Shown: positions 1 through 7,286 of the stretch, piece after piece
Numbering within the stretch: position 1 is the first letter of the stretch
Layout: each line of letters opens with the position of its first letter
Assembly: GCA_026713865.1 (NCBI GenBank)
Contig: JAPONQ010000036.1
Location: forward strand, 1 to 33,879
Source of the DNA: Chloroflexota bacterium
Lineage (GTDB): Bacteria > Chloroflexota > Dehalococcoidia > UBA2979
Direction of reading: 5' to 3'
DNA length: 33,879 bases
Notes under the pieces: generated by a model
What the model was told of the DNA's origin: nothing
The model's input: the letters and a program-made list of their open reading frames with translations, nothing else
The model's database searches: none
Translations under genes and position numbers: made by a program

Positions 1-726
1 CCGGGCGGCGCCGCGCCGGGCCCTCGCGGGGGGGGGCGCGCGCGTGGGCCGGCTCCCCCCCCCCGCGGGCGTGCGGGAGACGGCGCGCGCGCCGAGGCCG
101 AGAGCGCGGCCCCGGACGGCGCGCCTGCTCCGCGCGCCCTGGCCCGGGCCGCCGACGTCTCCGTCGCCCGCGAGGTCGACGAGGCCTGCTCGCTCGCCGT
201 GAGCCGGTTCGGCGGCATCGATCTCCTCGTCAACAACGCCGCCACGCTCGGCTTCGTCGGGCCTCCCCTCGACTACCCCGAGGAGCTCTTCGACCGCGTG
301 CTGGCGGTGAACGTGAAGGGCCCGTGGCTCTGCCTGCGCGCCTGCGTCCCCTCGATGCGCGAGCGCGGCGGGGGCGCCGTCGTCAACATCTCCTCCACCT
401 CCGGGCTGGGCGGCGCCCCCTGGCACATCGCCTACGGCGCGAGCAAGCACGCCGTGCTCGGGCTCACGCGCTCGGCGGCGCTCGCGCTCGCCCCCGAGGG
501 GATCCGCGTCAACGCGGTGGCGCCGGGCGCCGTCGAGACCCCGATCCTCGAGCAGCTCGAGCGCGGGCTCGGGCGCTCGCGGGAGGAGCGCGTGGAGCAG
601 ATCCCGCTCGGGCGCGCCGCCGCGCCGGCCGAGGTCGCCGCTCTCGTCGCCTTCCTGCTCTCCGGCGAGGCCGCCTTCATCACCGGGAGCGTGCAGTCGA
701 TCGACGGCGGCACGCGCGCCCGCTAG
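1..726 (+). CDS. SDR-family NAD(P)-dependent oxidoreductase, 5' end missing
   Basis: Short-chain dehydrogenase/reductase whose beginning lies left of the window. From about position 100 the frame reads a normal SDR: an Asp-Val-Ser segment (154-162), NNA (232-240), a SST catalytic-serine region, the YGASK catalytic Tyr/Lys pair and a C-terminal DGG end. The spacing from DVS to NNA (26 residues) equals that of the complete SDR at 4258-5013, so the glycine-rich nucleotide motif should lie at or just before position 1. A GTG at 199 is open but would remove the whole cofactor-binding half and is not a credible start. Before about position 90 the SDR-like protein sequence (RALAGGGARV, GVRETARA) is in a different frame, which suggests an indel in the G/C runs at the edge. 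Substrate unknown. The following MDR and hydrolase genes suggest a catabolic cluster. Confidence 0.85.
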   Translation, partial: PGGAAPGPRGGGRARGPAPPPRGRAGDGARAEAESAAPDGAPAPRALARAADVSVAREVDEACSLAVSRFGGIDLLVNNAATLGFVGPPLDYPEELFDRVLAVNVKGPWLCLRACVPSMRERGGGAVVNISSTSGLGGAPWHIAYGASKHAVLGLTRSAALALAPEGIRVNAVAPGAVETPILEQLERGLGRSREERVEQIPLGRAAAPAEVAALVAFLLSGEAAFITGSVQSIDGGTRAR

Positions 727-752
727 CCTCGGCGGCGGGGAGCGGAGGCGCC

Positions 753-1718
753 ATGCATGCAGCCGTCGTCCACGAGCCGGGCGCGCCCGAGGTGCTCCGC
801 TACGAGGAGGTCCAGGACCCGTCCTGCCACCCGCGCGGGGTGGTGATCGAGGTGGAGGCGGCGAGCATCGAGGGCGGGGACCTCCGCGCCCGGGCGCAGG
901 GCCCGCTCCCGCGCGTTCCCCACGTGATCGGGTACCAGTGCGCAGGGGTCATCCGCGAGGTCGGGGAGTCCGTCCGCGAGCGCTCGGTCGGCCAGCGCGT
1001 CGTGGCCGTCGCGGCGGCCGGGTCGCACGCGGAGCTCCGCTCGGTGCCCGCGCGCGCGACCTGGGTGCTTCCCGAGGGGCTCGGCGCGGAGGAGGCGGCC
1101 TGCATCCCCGTCCCGTTCGCGACCGCGCACGACTGCCTCCACGAGTTCGGCCGCCTCGCCCCGGGCGAGACGGTGCTGGTGCAGGGCGCCACCGGGGGCC
1201 TCGGCGTCGCGGCCGTCCAGCTCGCGAAGGCGGCCGGCGCGACGGTGATCGGCACCTCCTCCAGCGAGGAGAAGCTCGAGCGGCTCGTCGACTACGGGCT
1301 CGACCACGCGGTCACGACCGCCGGCGACCCCGTCGCCGCCGTGCGCGAGCTGACCGGGGATCGCGGCGTCGATCTCGTGATCGACCCGGTGGGCGGCGAG
1401 ATGCTCCAGCGCAGCCTCGCCATGCTCGCCTACCGCGGGCGCGCGATCACGGTCGGGAACGCGAGCCGCGGCGAGAGCACGGTCGACATCTCGCCGCTGA
1501 TGAACGGCAACCGCACGCTCCAGGGCGTCTACCTCGCGGCCGAGCAGGGAGCGAACTTCGCCCGCGTCGAGGCGCTCGTCTCGAGGCTCCTCGAGCAGGT
1601 CGCCTCCGGGGAGCTGCGCGTCCTCATCGACCGCCGCTTCCCGCTCGCCGACGCCGCCGGCGCGCACGCCTACGCCGAGAGCCGCCGCGCCCTCGGGCGC
1701 GTGCTGCTGATCCCGTAG
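753..1718 (+). CDS. Zinc-independent quinone oxidoreductase-like MDR protein
   Basis: Medium-chain dehydrogenase/reductase of the quinone oxidoreductase / crotonyl-CoA reductase-like group, 321 aa. It has an N-terminal GroES-like domain (about 1-120) with a GYQCAGVI segment and a Rossmann domain whose nucleotide loop is GATGGLG (145-151). The catalytic-zinc Cys/His pattern of alcohol dehydrogenases is absent, so NADPH-dependent reduction of a quinone or enone-type substrate is the family expectation. The exact substrate cannot be read from sequence. The ATG at 753 follows a ggagcggaggcg ribosome-binding stretch and lies 26 nt after the SDR stop, so the two are probably cotranscribed. The open frame extends upstream of 753, but that part overlaps the SDR out of frame and is not real. 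Confidence 0.88.
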   Translation: MHAAVVHEPGAPEVLRYEEVQDPSCHPRGVVIEVEAASIEGGDLRARAQGPLPRVPHVIGYQCAGVIREVGESVRERSVGQRVVAVAAAGSHAELRSVPARATWVLPEGLGAEEAACIPVPFATAHDCLHEFGRLAPGETVLVQGATGGLGVAAVQLAKAAGATVIGTSSSEEKLERLVDYGLDHAVTTAGDPVAAVRELTGDRGVDLVIDPVGGEMLQRSLAMLAYRGRAITVGNASRGESTVDISPLMNGNRTLQGVYLAAEQGANFARVEALVSRLLEQVASGELRVLIDRRFPLADAAGAHAYAESRRALGRVLLIP

Positions 1719-1725
1719 ACCGTCG

Positions 1726-2565
1726 ATGAGCGCCCGCGAGGCGCCGGCTCCGCGCCGCGGCTACGCGCGCACCTCGCTGGGGCAGGTCCACTTCCAGGAG
1801 GCGCCGGCCCCGGCCGGGGCGACGTCCGGGGCCGGCGCCGGCGACGCGCTCGTGCTGCTGCACCAGACCGCCGACTCCTCGGCGCAGTTCCAGGAGCTGC
1901 TCGGGGAGCTCTCGGGCCGCGTGCGCACCCTCGCGCTGGACACGCCGGGCTACGGGCACTCCGATCCGATCCCCACGTCTGCCGCACCGCCCTCCATCGC
2001 CGACTACGCGGGGGCGGCGCAGGAGGTGCTCGAGGCGCTCAAAGTGCGGCGGGCCGCCCTCCTCGGCACGCACACCGGCGCCGCCATCGCGCTCGAGCTC
2101 GCCGCCTCGCGGCCCCGGCTCGTCACGCGCCTCGTGCTCTCGGGGCTTCCCGACTACGAGCCGGAGGAGCGGGAGGCGAAGATCGCGGGAGCCCTCCCCG
2201 CGGTCCTCTCGCCCGACGGCGCCCACCTGCGCCAGGCCTGGGAGCGCGCAGCCGATCCGATGTGGGGGAGAACGTCGCTGTCGCAGGTGGCGCGCTCCGC
2301 CTCCGACTCCATCCGGGCGATCCCGGGCCGTCACCACGGACCGCTCGCGGTCTTCCGCTACCACGCGCGCGAGCGCATCCCCCTGGTGCGCGCGCCGGCG
2401 CTTCTGCTCTACGGCGAGCGCGATCCCTTCGCCTCGTTGCAGCCGCGGCTCGCGGCGCTCTTCCCCGACGGCCGCTGCGAGCGCATCGAGGGAGGCGGGC
2501 CCTCGCCGATGCAGGAGCGCCCCGCCGACTACGCGGGGCGGCTCCTCGCCTTCCTCGCGACGTAG
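1726..2565 (+). CDS. Alpha/beta hydrolase-fold protein with degenerate catalytic triad
   Basis: 279-aa alpha/beta-hydrolase-fold protein. The fold is clear: a LVLLHQTAD strand and oxyanion region (42-50), LDTPGYGHSDP (71-81), a nucleophile-elbow region (112-124) and a LLLYGERDPF acid strand. The elbow reads G-T-H-T-G (114-118), with His116 where Ser, Cys or Asp normally sits. The usual C-terminal catalytic His (GGH-x-P) is replaced by GGGPSP. Only the acidic residue of the triad is recognisable. I recall other hydrolase-fold proteins with an HQ-T/S oxyanion motif and a GxHTG elbow, so this may be a subfamily trait rather than decay. The gene starts 8 nt after the MDR stop in the same orientation, probably as the third gene of the operon. 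No convincing Shine-Dalgarno precedes the ATG. Activity is uncertain. Confidence 0.85.
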   Translation: MSAREAPAPRRGYARTSLGQVHFQEAPAPAGATSGAGAGDALVLLHQTADSSAQFQELLGELSGRVRTLALDTPGYGHSDPIPTSAAPPSIADYAGAAQEVLEALKVRRAALLGTHTGAAIALELAASRPRLVTRLVLSGLPDYEPEEREAKIAGALPAVLSPDGAHLRQAWERAADPMWGRTSLSQVARSASDSIRAIPGRHHGPLAVFRYHARERIPLVRAPALLLYGERDPFASLQPRLAALFPDGRCERIEGGGPSPMQERPADYAGRLLAFLAT

Positions 2566-2566
2566 C

Positions 2567-2580
2567 CCTGAGGCCTCAGG
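2567..2580. terminator. Perfect 14-bp palindrome between convergent genes
   Basis: CCTGAGGCCTCAGG is a perfect inverted repeat between the hydrolase stop (2563-2565) and the amidase stop, and it includes the amidase stop codon. As RNA it could form a 5-bp stem with a GGCC loop on either strand. There is no U-tract, so a bidirectional terminator role is only a guess from its position. Confidence 0.25.
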
Positions 2581-4177
2581 CCGGTCCGCGCGGCTCCGGA
2601 GCGAACGCCGGGTCGCCGCTGTAGCCCCCGAGCGAGAGCTCGCGCAGCCTGCGCACGGCCGCGCGCAGGGGCTCGAGCGAGGGGGATCCCTGGCCGCCCT
2701 GCCCCTCCATCCCGGGTGGGTACGGCGGCGCCGGCGTCCCGGCGTCGAGCGGCGGGGCCGCCCACGGCGGGGCGAGCGCCTCCGCGCCGGCGGCCGCGCG
2801 CAGCAGCGTCGCCTCGTCGTGGCGGCGCCCGATCAGCTGCAGGCCGACGGGCAGGCCCTCGGGCGCCCCCGGGGCCGGTACCCGGCCGCACGGGAGCGTC
2901 ACCGCCGGCAGGCCCAGAAGCGAGGAGACCCGGTGCAGGTTGTGCCACTGCGGGCCGACCTCGAGCGGACGGTCGCGCATCGCCCCGAAGCCGCCGTCGA
3001 GCGGGGTCGCCGCCGTCGCCGTCGAGGGCGAGGCGATGACGTCGACCTCGGAGAAGGCCCGGTCTAGCTCCTCGCCTATGGCCCGGCGCGCGCGGAGGGC
3101 GAGCAGGTAGTCCTCGGCCGGGATCTCGCGGTCGGCGGCGAGTCGGGCCGCGAGCTGCGGCGAGTACGGGGCGCCCCGATCGAGGGCCGCGGCGTGCGCG
3201 GAGGCGACCTCCGCACGCATGATCGCGCTGGAACAGGCCGCCGCGTACTCGGTGCGCTGCAGCTCGAGCTCGACGAGCCTCGCGCCGGCATCCTCCATCG
3301 CGGAGAGGGCCGCGCGCACGCGCGCGAGCACGTCGGGGTCGACCGTCCCCTCGGCGTGGCGCCAGGAGACGCCGACGCGAAGCCCCCGGAGCCCCTCCGC
3401 CCCCCGGGCACAGGCCGCGCCCAGGCCGCGCAGGGGCTCGCCGGCGGAGAAGGGGTCGGCGGGATCGGCGCCCGAGACGGCCTCGAGCACGAGGGCCGCA
3501 TCCTCGACCGAGCGCGCGAGGGGCCCGACGTGGTCGAGCGACCACGAGTTCACGATCACGCCGCGGCGGCTCACGCGGCCGAAGCTCCCGAGCAGGCCGA
3601 CCAGGCCGCAGAAGGCCGCCGGGCGCCGCACCGAGGCGCCGGTCTCCGTGCCGAGCGCCGCGAAGGCGAGCCCCGCCGCGACGGCGGCGGCGGAGCCGCT
3701 CGAGGAGCCGTTGGTGGAGCGCGCCAGGTCCCACGGGTTGCGCGCCGCGCCGTAACCCGCCGACCAGAGCGAGCCCGCGATCGCGAACTCGTGCAGCAGG
3801 GTCTTCCCCGCGAGCACCGCCCCCGCCTCTCGCTGGCGGGCCCAGCAGGTCGCGTCCTCGCCCGGCATCCAGCCGCGCAGCACCTCGGAGGCGGCGGTGG
3901 TCTCGACGCCTGCGGTCGCGATATTGTCCTTGAGCGCTACGGGAATGCCGTGGAGCGGCGATCGCGGCCCCGAGCGGGCGATCTCGCGCTCGGCCTCCGC
4001 CGCCTGCCCGAGCGCGAGTTCGGCCGGCACGGTGATGTAGGCGGCGAGATGGCCGTTCAGGGCCTCGATGCGCTCGAGCGTGGCGCGCGTGATCTCGACC
4101 GGGGAGAGCTCGCGGGCGGCGATCCGGCGCGAGGCCTCGGCCAGCGTGAGGGTCGCGAGCTCGGGATGGGCGTCCAT
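2576..4177 (-). CDS. Amidase-signature family hydrolase
   Basis: 533-aa amidase-signature enzyme (the family of GatA, fatty-acid amide hydrolases and catabolic amidases). The Ser-cisSer-Lys triad is visible: Lys83 in ALKDNIA, cis-Ser158 in NGSSSGSAAAVAAG, and nucleophile Ser182 in TETGASVRRPAA. The 24-residue spacing between the two serines is typical. The canonical GGS before the nucleophile is GAS here. The frame is open upstream to about 4306, but MDAHPELATL at 4177 gives a normal family N-terminus, and the upstream part overlaps the divergent SDR. No gatB or gatC is adjacent, so a catabolic amide or urea-type hydrolase is more likely than the tRNA amidotransferase subunit. The substrate is unknown. 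Confidence 0.92.
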   Translation of the reverse strand: MDAHPELATLTLAEASRRIAARELSPVEITRATLERIEALNGHLAAYITVPAELALGQAAEAEREIARSGPRSPLHGIPVALKDNIATAGVETTAASEVLRGWMPGEDATCWARQREAGAVLAGKTLLHEFAIAGSLWSAGYGAARNPWDLARSTNGSSSGSAAAVAAGLAFAALGTETGASVRRPAAFCGLVGLLGSFGRVSRRGVIVNSWSLDHVGPLARSVEDAALVLEAVSGADPADPFSAGEPLRGLGAACARGAEGLRGLRVGVSWRHAEGTVDPDVLARVRAALSAMEDAGARLVELELQRTEYAAACSSAIMRAEVASAHAAALDRGAPYSPQLAARLAADREIPAEDYLLALRARRAIGEELDRAFSEVDVIASPSTATAATPLDGGFGAMRDRPLEVGPQWHNLHRVSSLLGLPAVTLPCGRVPAPGAPEGLPVGLQLIGRRHDEATLLRAAAGAEALAPPWAAPPLDAGTPAPPYPPGMEGQGGQGSPSLEPLRAAVRRLRELSLGGYSGDPAFAPEPRGPA

Positions 4178-4257
4178 CGCGGGCGACGATAGCAGTTCGG
4201 CGCGGGGAACGTCCCGCGTCCGGGGCCGCGTGCGGCGCCGGGGGAGGATGGGGAGCG

Positions 4258-5013
4258 ATGGCGGGAAGGCTCGACGGGCGCGTCGCGATCGTGACCGGCT
4301 CGGCATCGGGGATCGGGCTCGCGATCGCCCGGCTCTTCGCCCGCGAGGGGGCGCTGCTCGTGCTCGCCGATCGCAACCGGGCGGCCGGCGAGCGGCAGGC
4401 GGCCGAGCTCGGAGGCGGCGGCGCCGACGTCCGCTTCGTCCCGACCGACATCTCCCGCGCCCCCGACGTGGAGGCGCTGGTGGCGCAGGCCGTTGGGCAC
4501 CACGGCCGCATCGACGTGCTCGTCAACAACGCGGGCATCTACCCCCGCACCGGCCGGCTGCACGAGGTGGGGGAGCTGGAGTGGGATCTGACGCTGGCGA
4601 CCAACCTGCGCGGCACCTTCCTCTGCTGCCGCGCGGCCATCCCGCACATGCTCGAGCGGGGCGGCGCCATCGTGAACCTCTCCTCCGGCTCCGGCGTCCG
4701 GGGCTCCCCGAACGGCGTCGCCTACGGAGCCACCAAGGCGGCGATCCTGCACCTGACGCGGACCGCCGCGCTGGAGTACGCCCCGGACGGCATCCGCGTC
4801 AACGCGGTCGTGCCGGGCCTGACCGATACGCCGCAGGCGCGCGGGTCGACCGGCAGCCGGGAGGCGTACGAGGCGTGGGAGCGGCGCCTGCCGCTGGGGC
4901 GGGCCGCGCGGCCCGAGGAGGTCGCGGCCGTGGCCCTCTTCCTCGCCTCCGACGAGGCCTCCTACGTGACCGGCGCCGAGTACGTGGTCGACGGGGGCCG
5001 GACGGCCGGCTAG
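4258..5013 (+). CDS. SDR-family NAD-dependent oxidoreductase
   Basis: Complete classical SDR, 251 aa. It has the nucleotide motif TGSASGIG (13-20), Asp38 in LADRN at the end of strand beta2 (favouring NAD over NADP), NNAG (90-93), a catalytic Ser in NLSSGSG (about 142), Tyr156 and Lys160 in YGATK, and a C-terminal VDGG. The ATG is preceded by gggagg and ggggag at suitable distance. It is divergent from the amidase and is followed after 20 nt by a small ORF on the same strand. The fold and chemistry (alcohol/ketone interconversion) are secure. The substrate is not. Confidence 0.92.
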   Translation: MAGRLDGRVAIVTGSASGIGLAIARLFAREGALLVLADRNRAAGERQAAELGGGGADVRFVPTDISRAPDVEALVAQAVGHHGRIDVLVNNAGIYPRTGRLHEVGELEWDLTLATNLRGTFLCCRAAIPHMLERGGAIVNLSSGSGVRGSPNGVAYGATKAAILHLTRTAALEYAPDGIRVNAVVPGLTDTPQARGSTGSREAYEAWERRLPLGRAARPEEVAAVALFLASDEASYVTGAEYVVDGGRTAG

Positions 5014-5033
5014 GAGCGGCCGGGAGGGTGGCG

Positions 5034-5276
5034 ATGGCAAGCGAATCGGCGCGGGCGCTCGCGGAGAAGGCGATCGCCGACTACGGCTTCCGGCAGGCGC
5101 TGCTGTGGGGCACGGAGGAGGTGCTCGCCGCCTGGCCGCTCGAGCCCGCCGAGGCCGAGGCGGTCCGCTCGCGGCTGCTGGCGCAGGTCGCGGAGCTGCC
5201 GGTCCCGGTCGAGCCCGACCAGCGACCGGCGGTGCTCGCCCGGCTGCTCCAGGCCTTCGACGCCGACCCGTCCTGA
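5034..5276 (+). CDS. Small hypothetical protein downstream of SDR
   Basis: 80-aa ORF not recognised as any family. The ATG at 5034 has a good ribosome-binding site (gggaggg) and lies 20 nt after the SDR stop, so it probably shares that transcript. The product looks fully helical and acidic (MASESARALAEKAIADYG start, a WGTEEVLAAWPLEP segment, Leu/Ala-rich C-terminal half). There are no cysteines, signal peptide or membrane segment. It ends 13 nt before the convergent folP stop. Support comes from the start context, amino-acid composition and operon position only. Confidence 0.6.
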   Translation: MASESARALAEKAIADYGFRQALLWGTEEVLAAWPLEPAEAEAVRSRLLAQVAELPVPVEPDQRPAVLARLLQAFDADPS

Positions 5277-5289
5277 CCGCCGGGGGCGC

Positions 5290-6159
5290 TCAGGGAGCGG
5301 CCCGGGGGCCGTCGACCCGCGAGCGGGCCGCCACCCGTGCCGCGTTCGCGACGAGCAGCGCGCGCGACACCTCCTCCACGTCGTGCACCCGCACGACGTG
5401 CGCCCCGGCCGCCGCCGCGAGCACGTTGAAGGCGACCGTCGCCGCCAGCAGCTCCGGCGCGTGCTGCGTGTAGCCGACGCCGACGAGCTCGCCCAGGAAG
5501 CCCTTGCGCGAGGCCGAGATCGCGACCGGACGCCCCGTGCCGCGCAGCGCGCGGACGGCGGCGAGCAGTCGCACGTTGTCCCGGGCGGAGCGACCGAAGC
5601 CGAAGCCGGGATCGACCCACACCGCGGGGACGCCGGCCGCCTCCAGCTCGCGGGCGCGCCGGCCGAGATCGGCCACCACCTCGGCGGCGATGTCGTCGTA
5701 GCGCTGGTCGGCCTCGCCGTGGCGCGTCGGTTCGCCCCGCATGTGCATCGCCAGCACCGGGAGCCGGTGCTCGGCGGCGACCGACACCATCTCCTGGTCA
5801 CGGAGCCCGGTCACGTCGTTGAGCAGGTGGACCCCGACCCCGGCCGCGGCGCGCGCGACGCCGGGCTTCCAGCTGTCGAGCGAGACCGGAACGCCCTCCC
5901 GGACGAGCGCCTCGATCACCGGGCAGACCCGGCCGATCTCCTCGTCGAGCGGCGGCTCCTCGCCCCCCGTGCGCGTCGAGTGGGCACCGACGTCGACGAG
6001 CTCGGCACCGCGGGCCACGAGGCCGAGCGCGCGCGCGACGGCGCCGGCGGGCGCCACGACGGAGCGCTCGACCGGCGAGTCGGGCGACACGTTGACGATG
6101 CCCATCACCACGGTGCGCCCGCTCGCGTCGAGCACGTGCTCCCCCAGGGCGAGCCGCAT
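5290..6159 (-). CDS. folP: Dihydropteroate synthase (divergent)
   Basis: 289-aa dihydropteroate synthase-family TIM barrel, which joins para-aminobenzoate to dihydropterin pyrophosphate in folate synthesis. Family landmarks in order: GIVNVSPDS (20-28), LVDVGAHSTRTG (54-65, with Asp56 and Arg63), VSLDSWKP, LLNDVTG, LAMHMRGEP, WVDPGFGFGRS, ISASRKGFLG with the substrate Lys, and the terminal RVHDV. Two segments are unusual: the glycine-rich loop after NVSPDS (normally FSDGG-like) reads PVERSVV, and the usual GGESTRPG is GAHSTRTG. The gene lies 9 nt after the DUF2520 gene on the same strand. Folate synthesis is the best call, but the loop differences leave room for a specialised paralogue. Confidence 0.85.
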   Translation of the reverse strand: MRLALGEHVLDASGRTVVMGIVNVSPDSPVERSVVAPAGAVARALGLVARGAELVDVGAHSTRTGGEEPPLDEEIGRVCPVIEALVREGVPVSLDSWKPGVARAAAGVGVHLLNDVTGLRDQEMVSVAAEHRLPVLAMHMRGEPTRHGEADQRYDDIAAEVVADLGRRARELEAAGVPAVWVDPGFGFGRSARDNVRLLAAVRALRGTGRPVAISASRKGFLGELVGVGYTQHAPELLAATVAFNVLAAAAGAHVVRVHDVEEVSRALLVANAARVAARSRVDGPRAAP

Positions 6160-6168
6160 GCCCGCCCC

Positions 6169-7149
6169 CTACGCCTGCTCGACCGGCGGGCGCGCGCGGG
6201 CCTGCGGGGTGCCGCCGCCCTCCGGCCCGTCGAGCAGCGCCGCGAGAGCGGCGGCGCTCCGCGGCGGATGGCCGAGATCGAGCGCGAGCAGCTCGCGGCC
6301 GAGCGCGGCGTAGAGCGCCCGCAGCGACGGCTCCCGGGCGAGCGCATCGAGATGGCGCGCGACCGTGGCGAGATCACCGCGCGCGAGGGGTCCGGTCAGG
6401 GCGGAGGCGAGCGCGGCCCCCGGAGGCAGCCCCGCCACGGCGGAGGCGGCGCCGGCGAGGAGCGGGCCGAGCGCCCGGGGCGCCTCCGACGCCGGGAGGC
6501 CGGCGAGCGTCCAGGCGCGCGCCGCAGCCGCTGCGAGCGCCACGACGTCGTTCGAGGCGAGCACCGCCGCCGCGTGGTAGCAGGAGCGATCGACGCCCTC
6601 CAGGCGGACCGTGGCGCCCGCACCGAGGTCGGCCGCCAGCGCCTCCAGCAGCGCCCCGAGATCGGTCCCGGCGCCCTCGGCCGCCTCGATGCCGACGGCG
6701 ATGCCCCGCCCCCTCTCGGGAGAGCCGCCGGGATCGGGGAAGGCCTGCAGCGGATGCAGGCAGCCGCGGGCCGCCCCGCGGGCGGCGAGCGGCGCCAGGG
6801 GCCCCAGGTCGAGCGCCCCGGCGCAGTGGACCGCCGCCTGCCCGCGCCGCCAGGGGAGCGCGGCCGCGACGGCGGCGACGGCGTCGTCGGGAACAGCGAG
6901 CAGGATGAGGTCGCTCCCGCGGACCAGCTCGGGGGCCGCCAGGGCACGGGCGCCCGGGATCGCCTCCGCGAGCCCCTCGGCGCGCCGGGAGCCGCGCCCC
7001 GCGACGGCGGCGATGCGATAGCCGGCCGAGGCGAGCCCGAGCGCGAGCGAGGCGCCGAGGCGCCCGCAGCCGACGACGCCGACGGCGAGCTCGCGCCGCC
7101 GCTCGGGCCCGATCCGGGCGCTCTCCACCACCTGCACCGCCTCCGCCAC
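6169..7149 (-). CDS. Rossmann-like and DUF2520 domain-containing protein
   Basis: 326 aa from the GTG at 7149. The N-terminal NADP-binding Rossmann domain carries GVVGCGRLG. It is followed by a LLAVPDDAV strand, the HPLQAF segment typical of this family, and a helical DUF2520 C-terminal domain related to 6-phosphogluconate dehydrogenase-like proteins. The frame is open to a GTG at 7209, but 7149 is preferred: a strong ribosome-binding stretch (gggagagg) precedes it by about 7 nt, and a TAGAAT -10-like hexamer lies inside the longer version. The protein is predicted to be cytosolic. Its enzymatic role is unproven for the family. The folP gene 9 nt downstream suggests a link to cofactor synthesis. 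Confidence 0.82.
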   Translation of the reverse strand: MAEAVQVVESARIGPERRRELAVGVVGCGRLGASLALGLASAGYRIAAVAGRGSRRAEGLAEAIPGARALAAPELVRGSDLILLAVPDDAVAAVAAALPWRRGQAAVHCAGALDLGPLAPLAARGAARGCLHPLQAFPDPGGSPERGRGIAVGIEAAEGAGTDLGALLEALAADLGAGATVRLEGVDRSCYHAAAVLASNDVVALAAAAARAWTLAGLPASEAPRALGPLLAGAASAVAGLPPGAALASALTGPLARGDLATVARHLDALAREPSLRALYAALGRELLALDLGHPPRSAAALAALLDGPEGGGTPQARARPPVEQA

Positions 7150-7168
7150 CCCGCGCCTCTCCCGGCCG

Positions 7169-7174
7169 ATTCTA
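7169..7174 (-). promoter_or_regulatory. Candidate -10 element upstream of DUF2520-folP
   Basis: On the minus strand this reads TAGAAT, five of six matches to the sigma70 -10 consensus in a GC-rich background, about 20 nt before the preferred GTG start at 7149. No good -35 is visible at 16-18 nt. It agrees with the shorter start of the DUF2520 gene. Confidence 0.3.
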
Positions 7175-7286
7175 GCGGTACCGGGGCGGGGCTCCGGGGC
7201 CGCGGTCACCGCAGCGGGTGGCGCGCGCTCGCGGCCCTTCGTAGAGTCGGCGCGCTGAGGGCCGCGCGCCCGGGGGCAGGAGCGAG

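Noticed and set aside
2529..4538. 669-codon minus-strand frame overlapping the amidase
   Set aside because: It is the amidase region read in another frame; it lacks any motif and overlaps the SDR start.
7242..7247. TAGAGT as a -10 element for the ROK-like gene
   Set aside because: Only four of six matches and no -35 at a usable distance.
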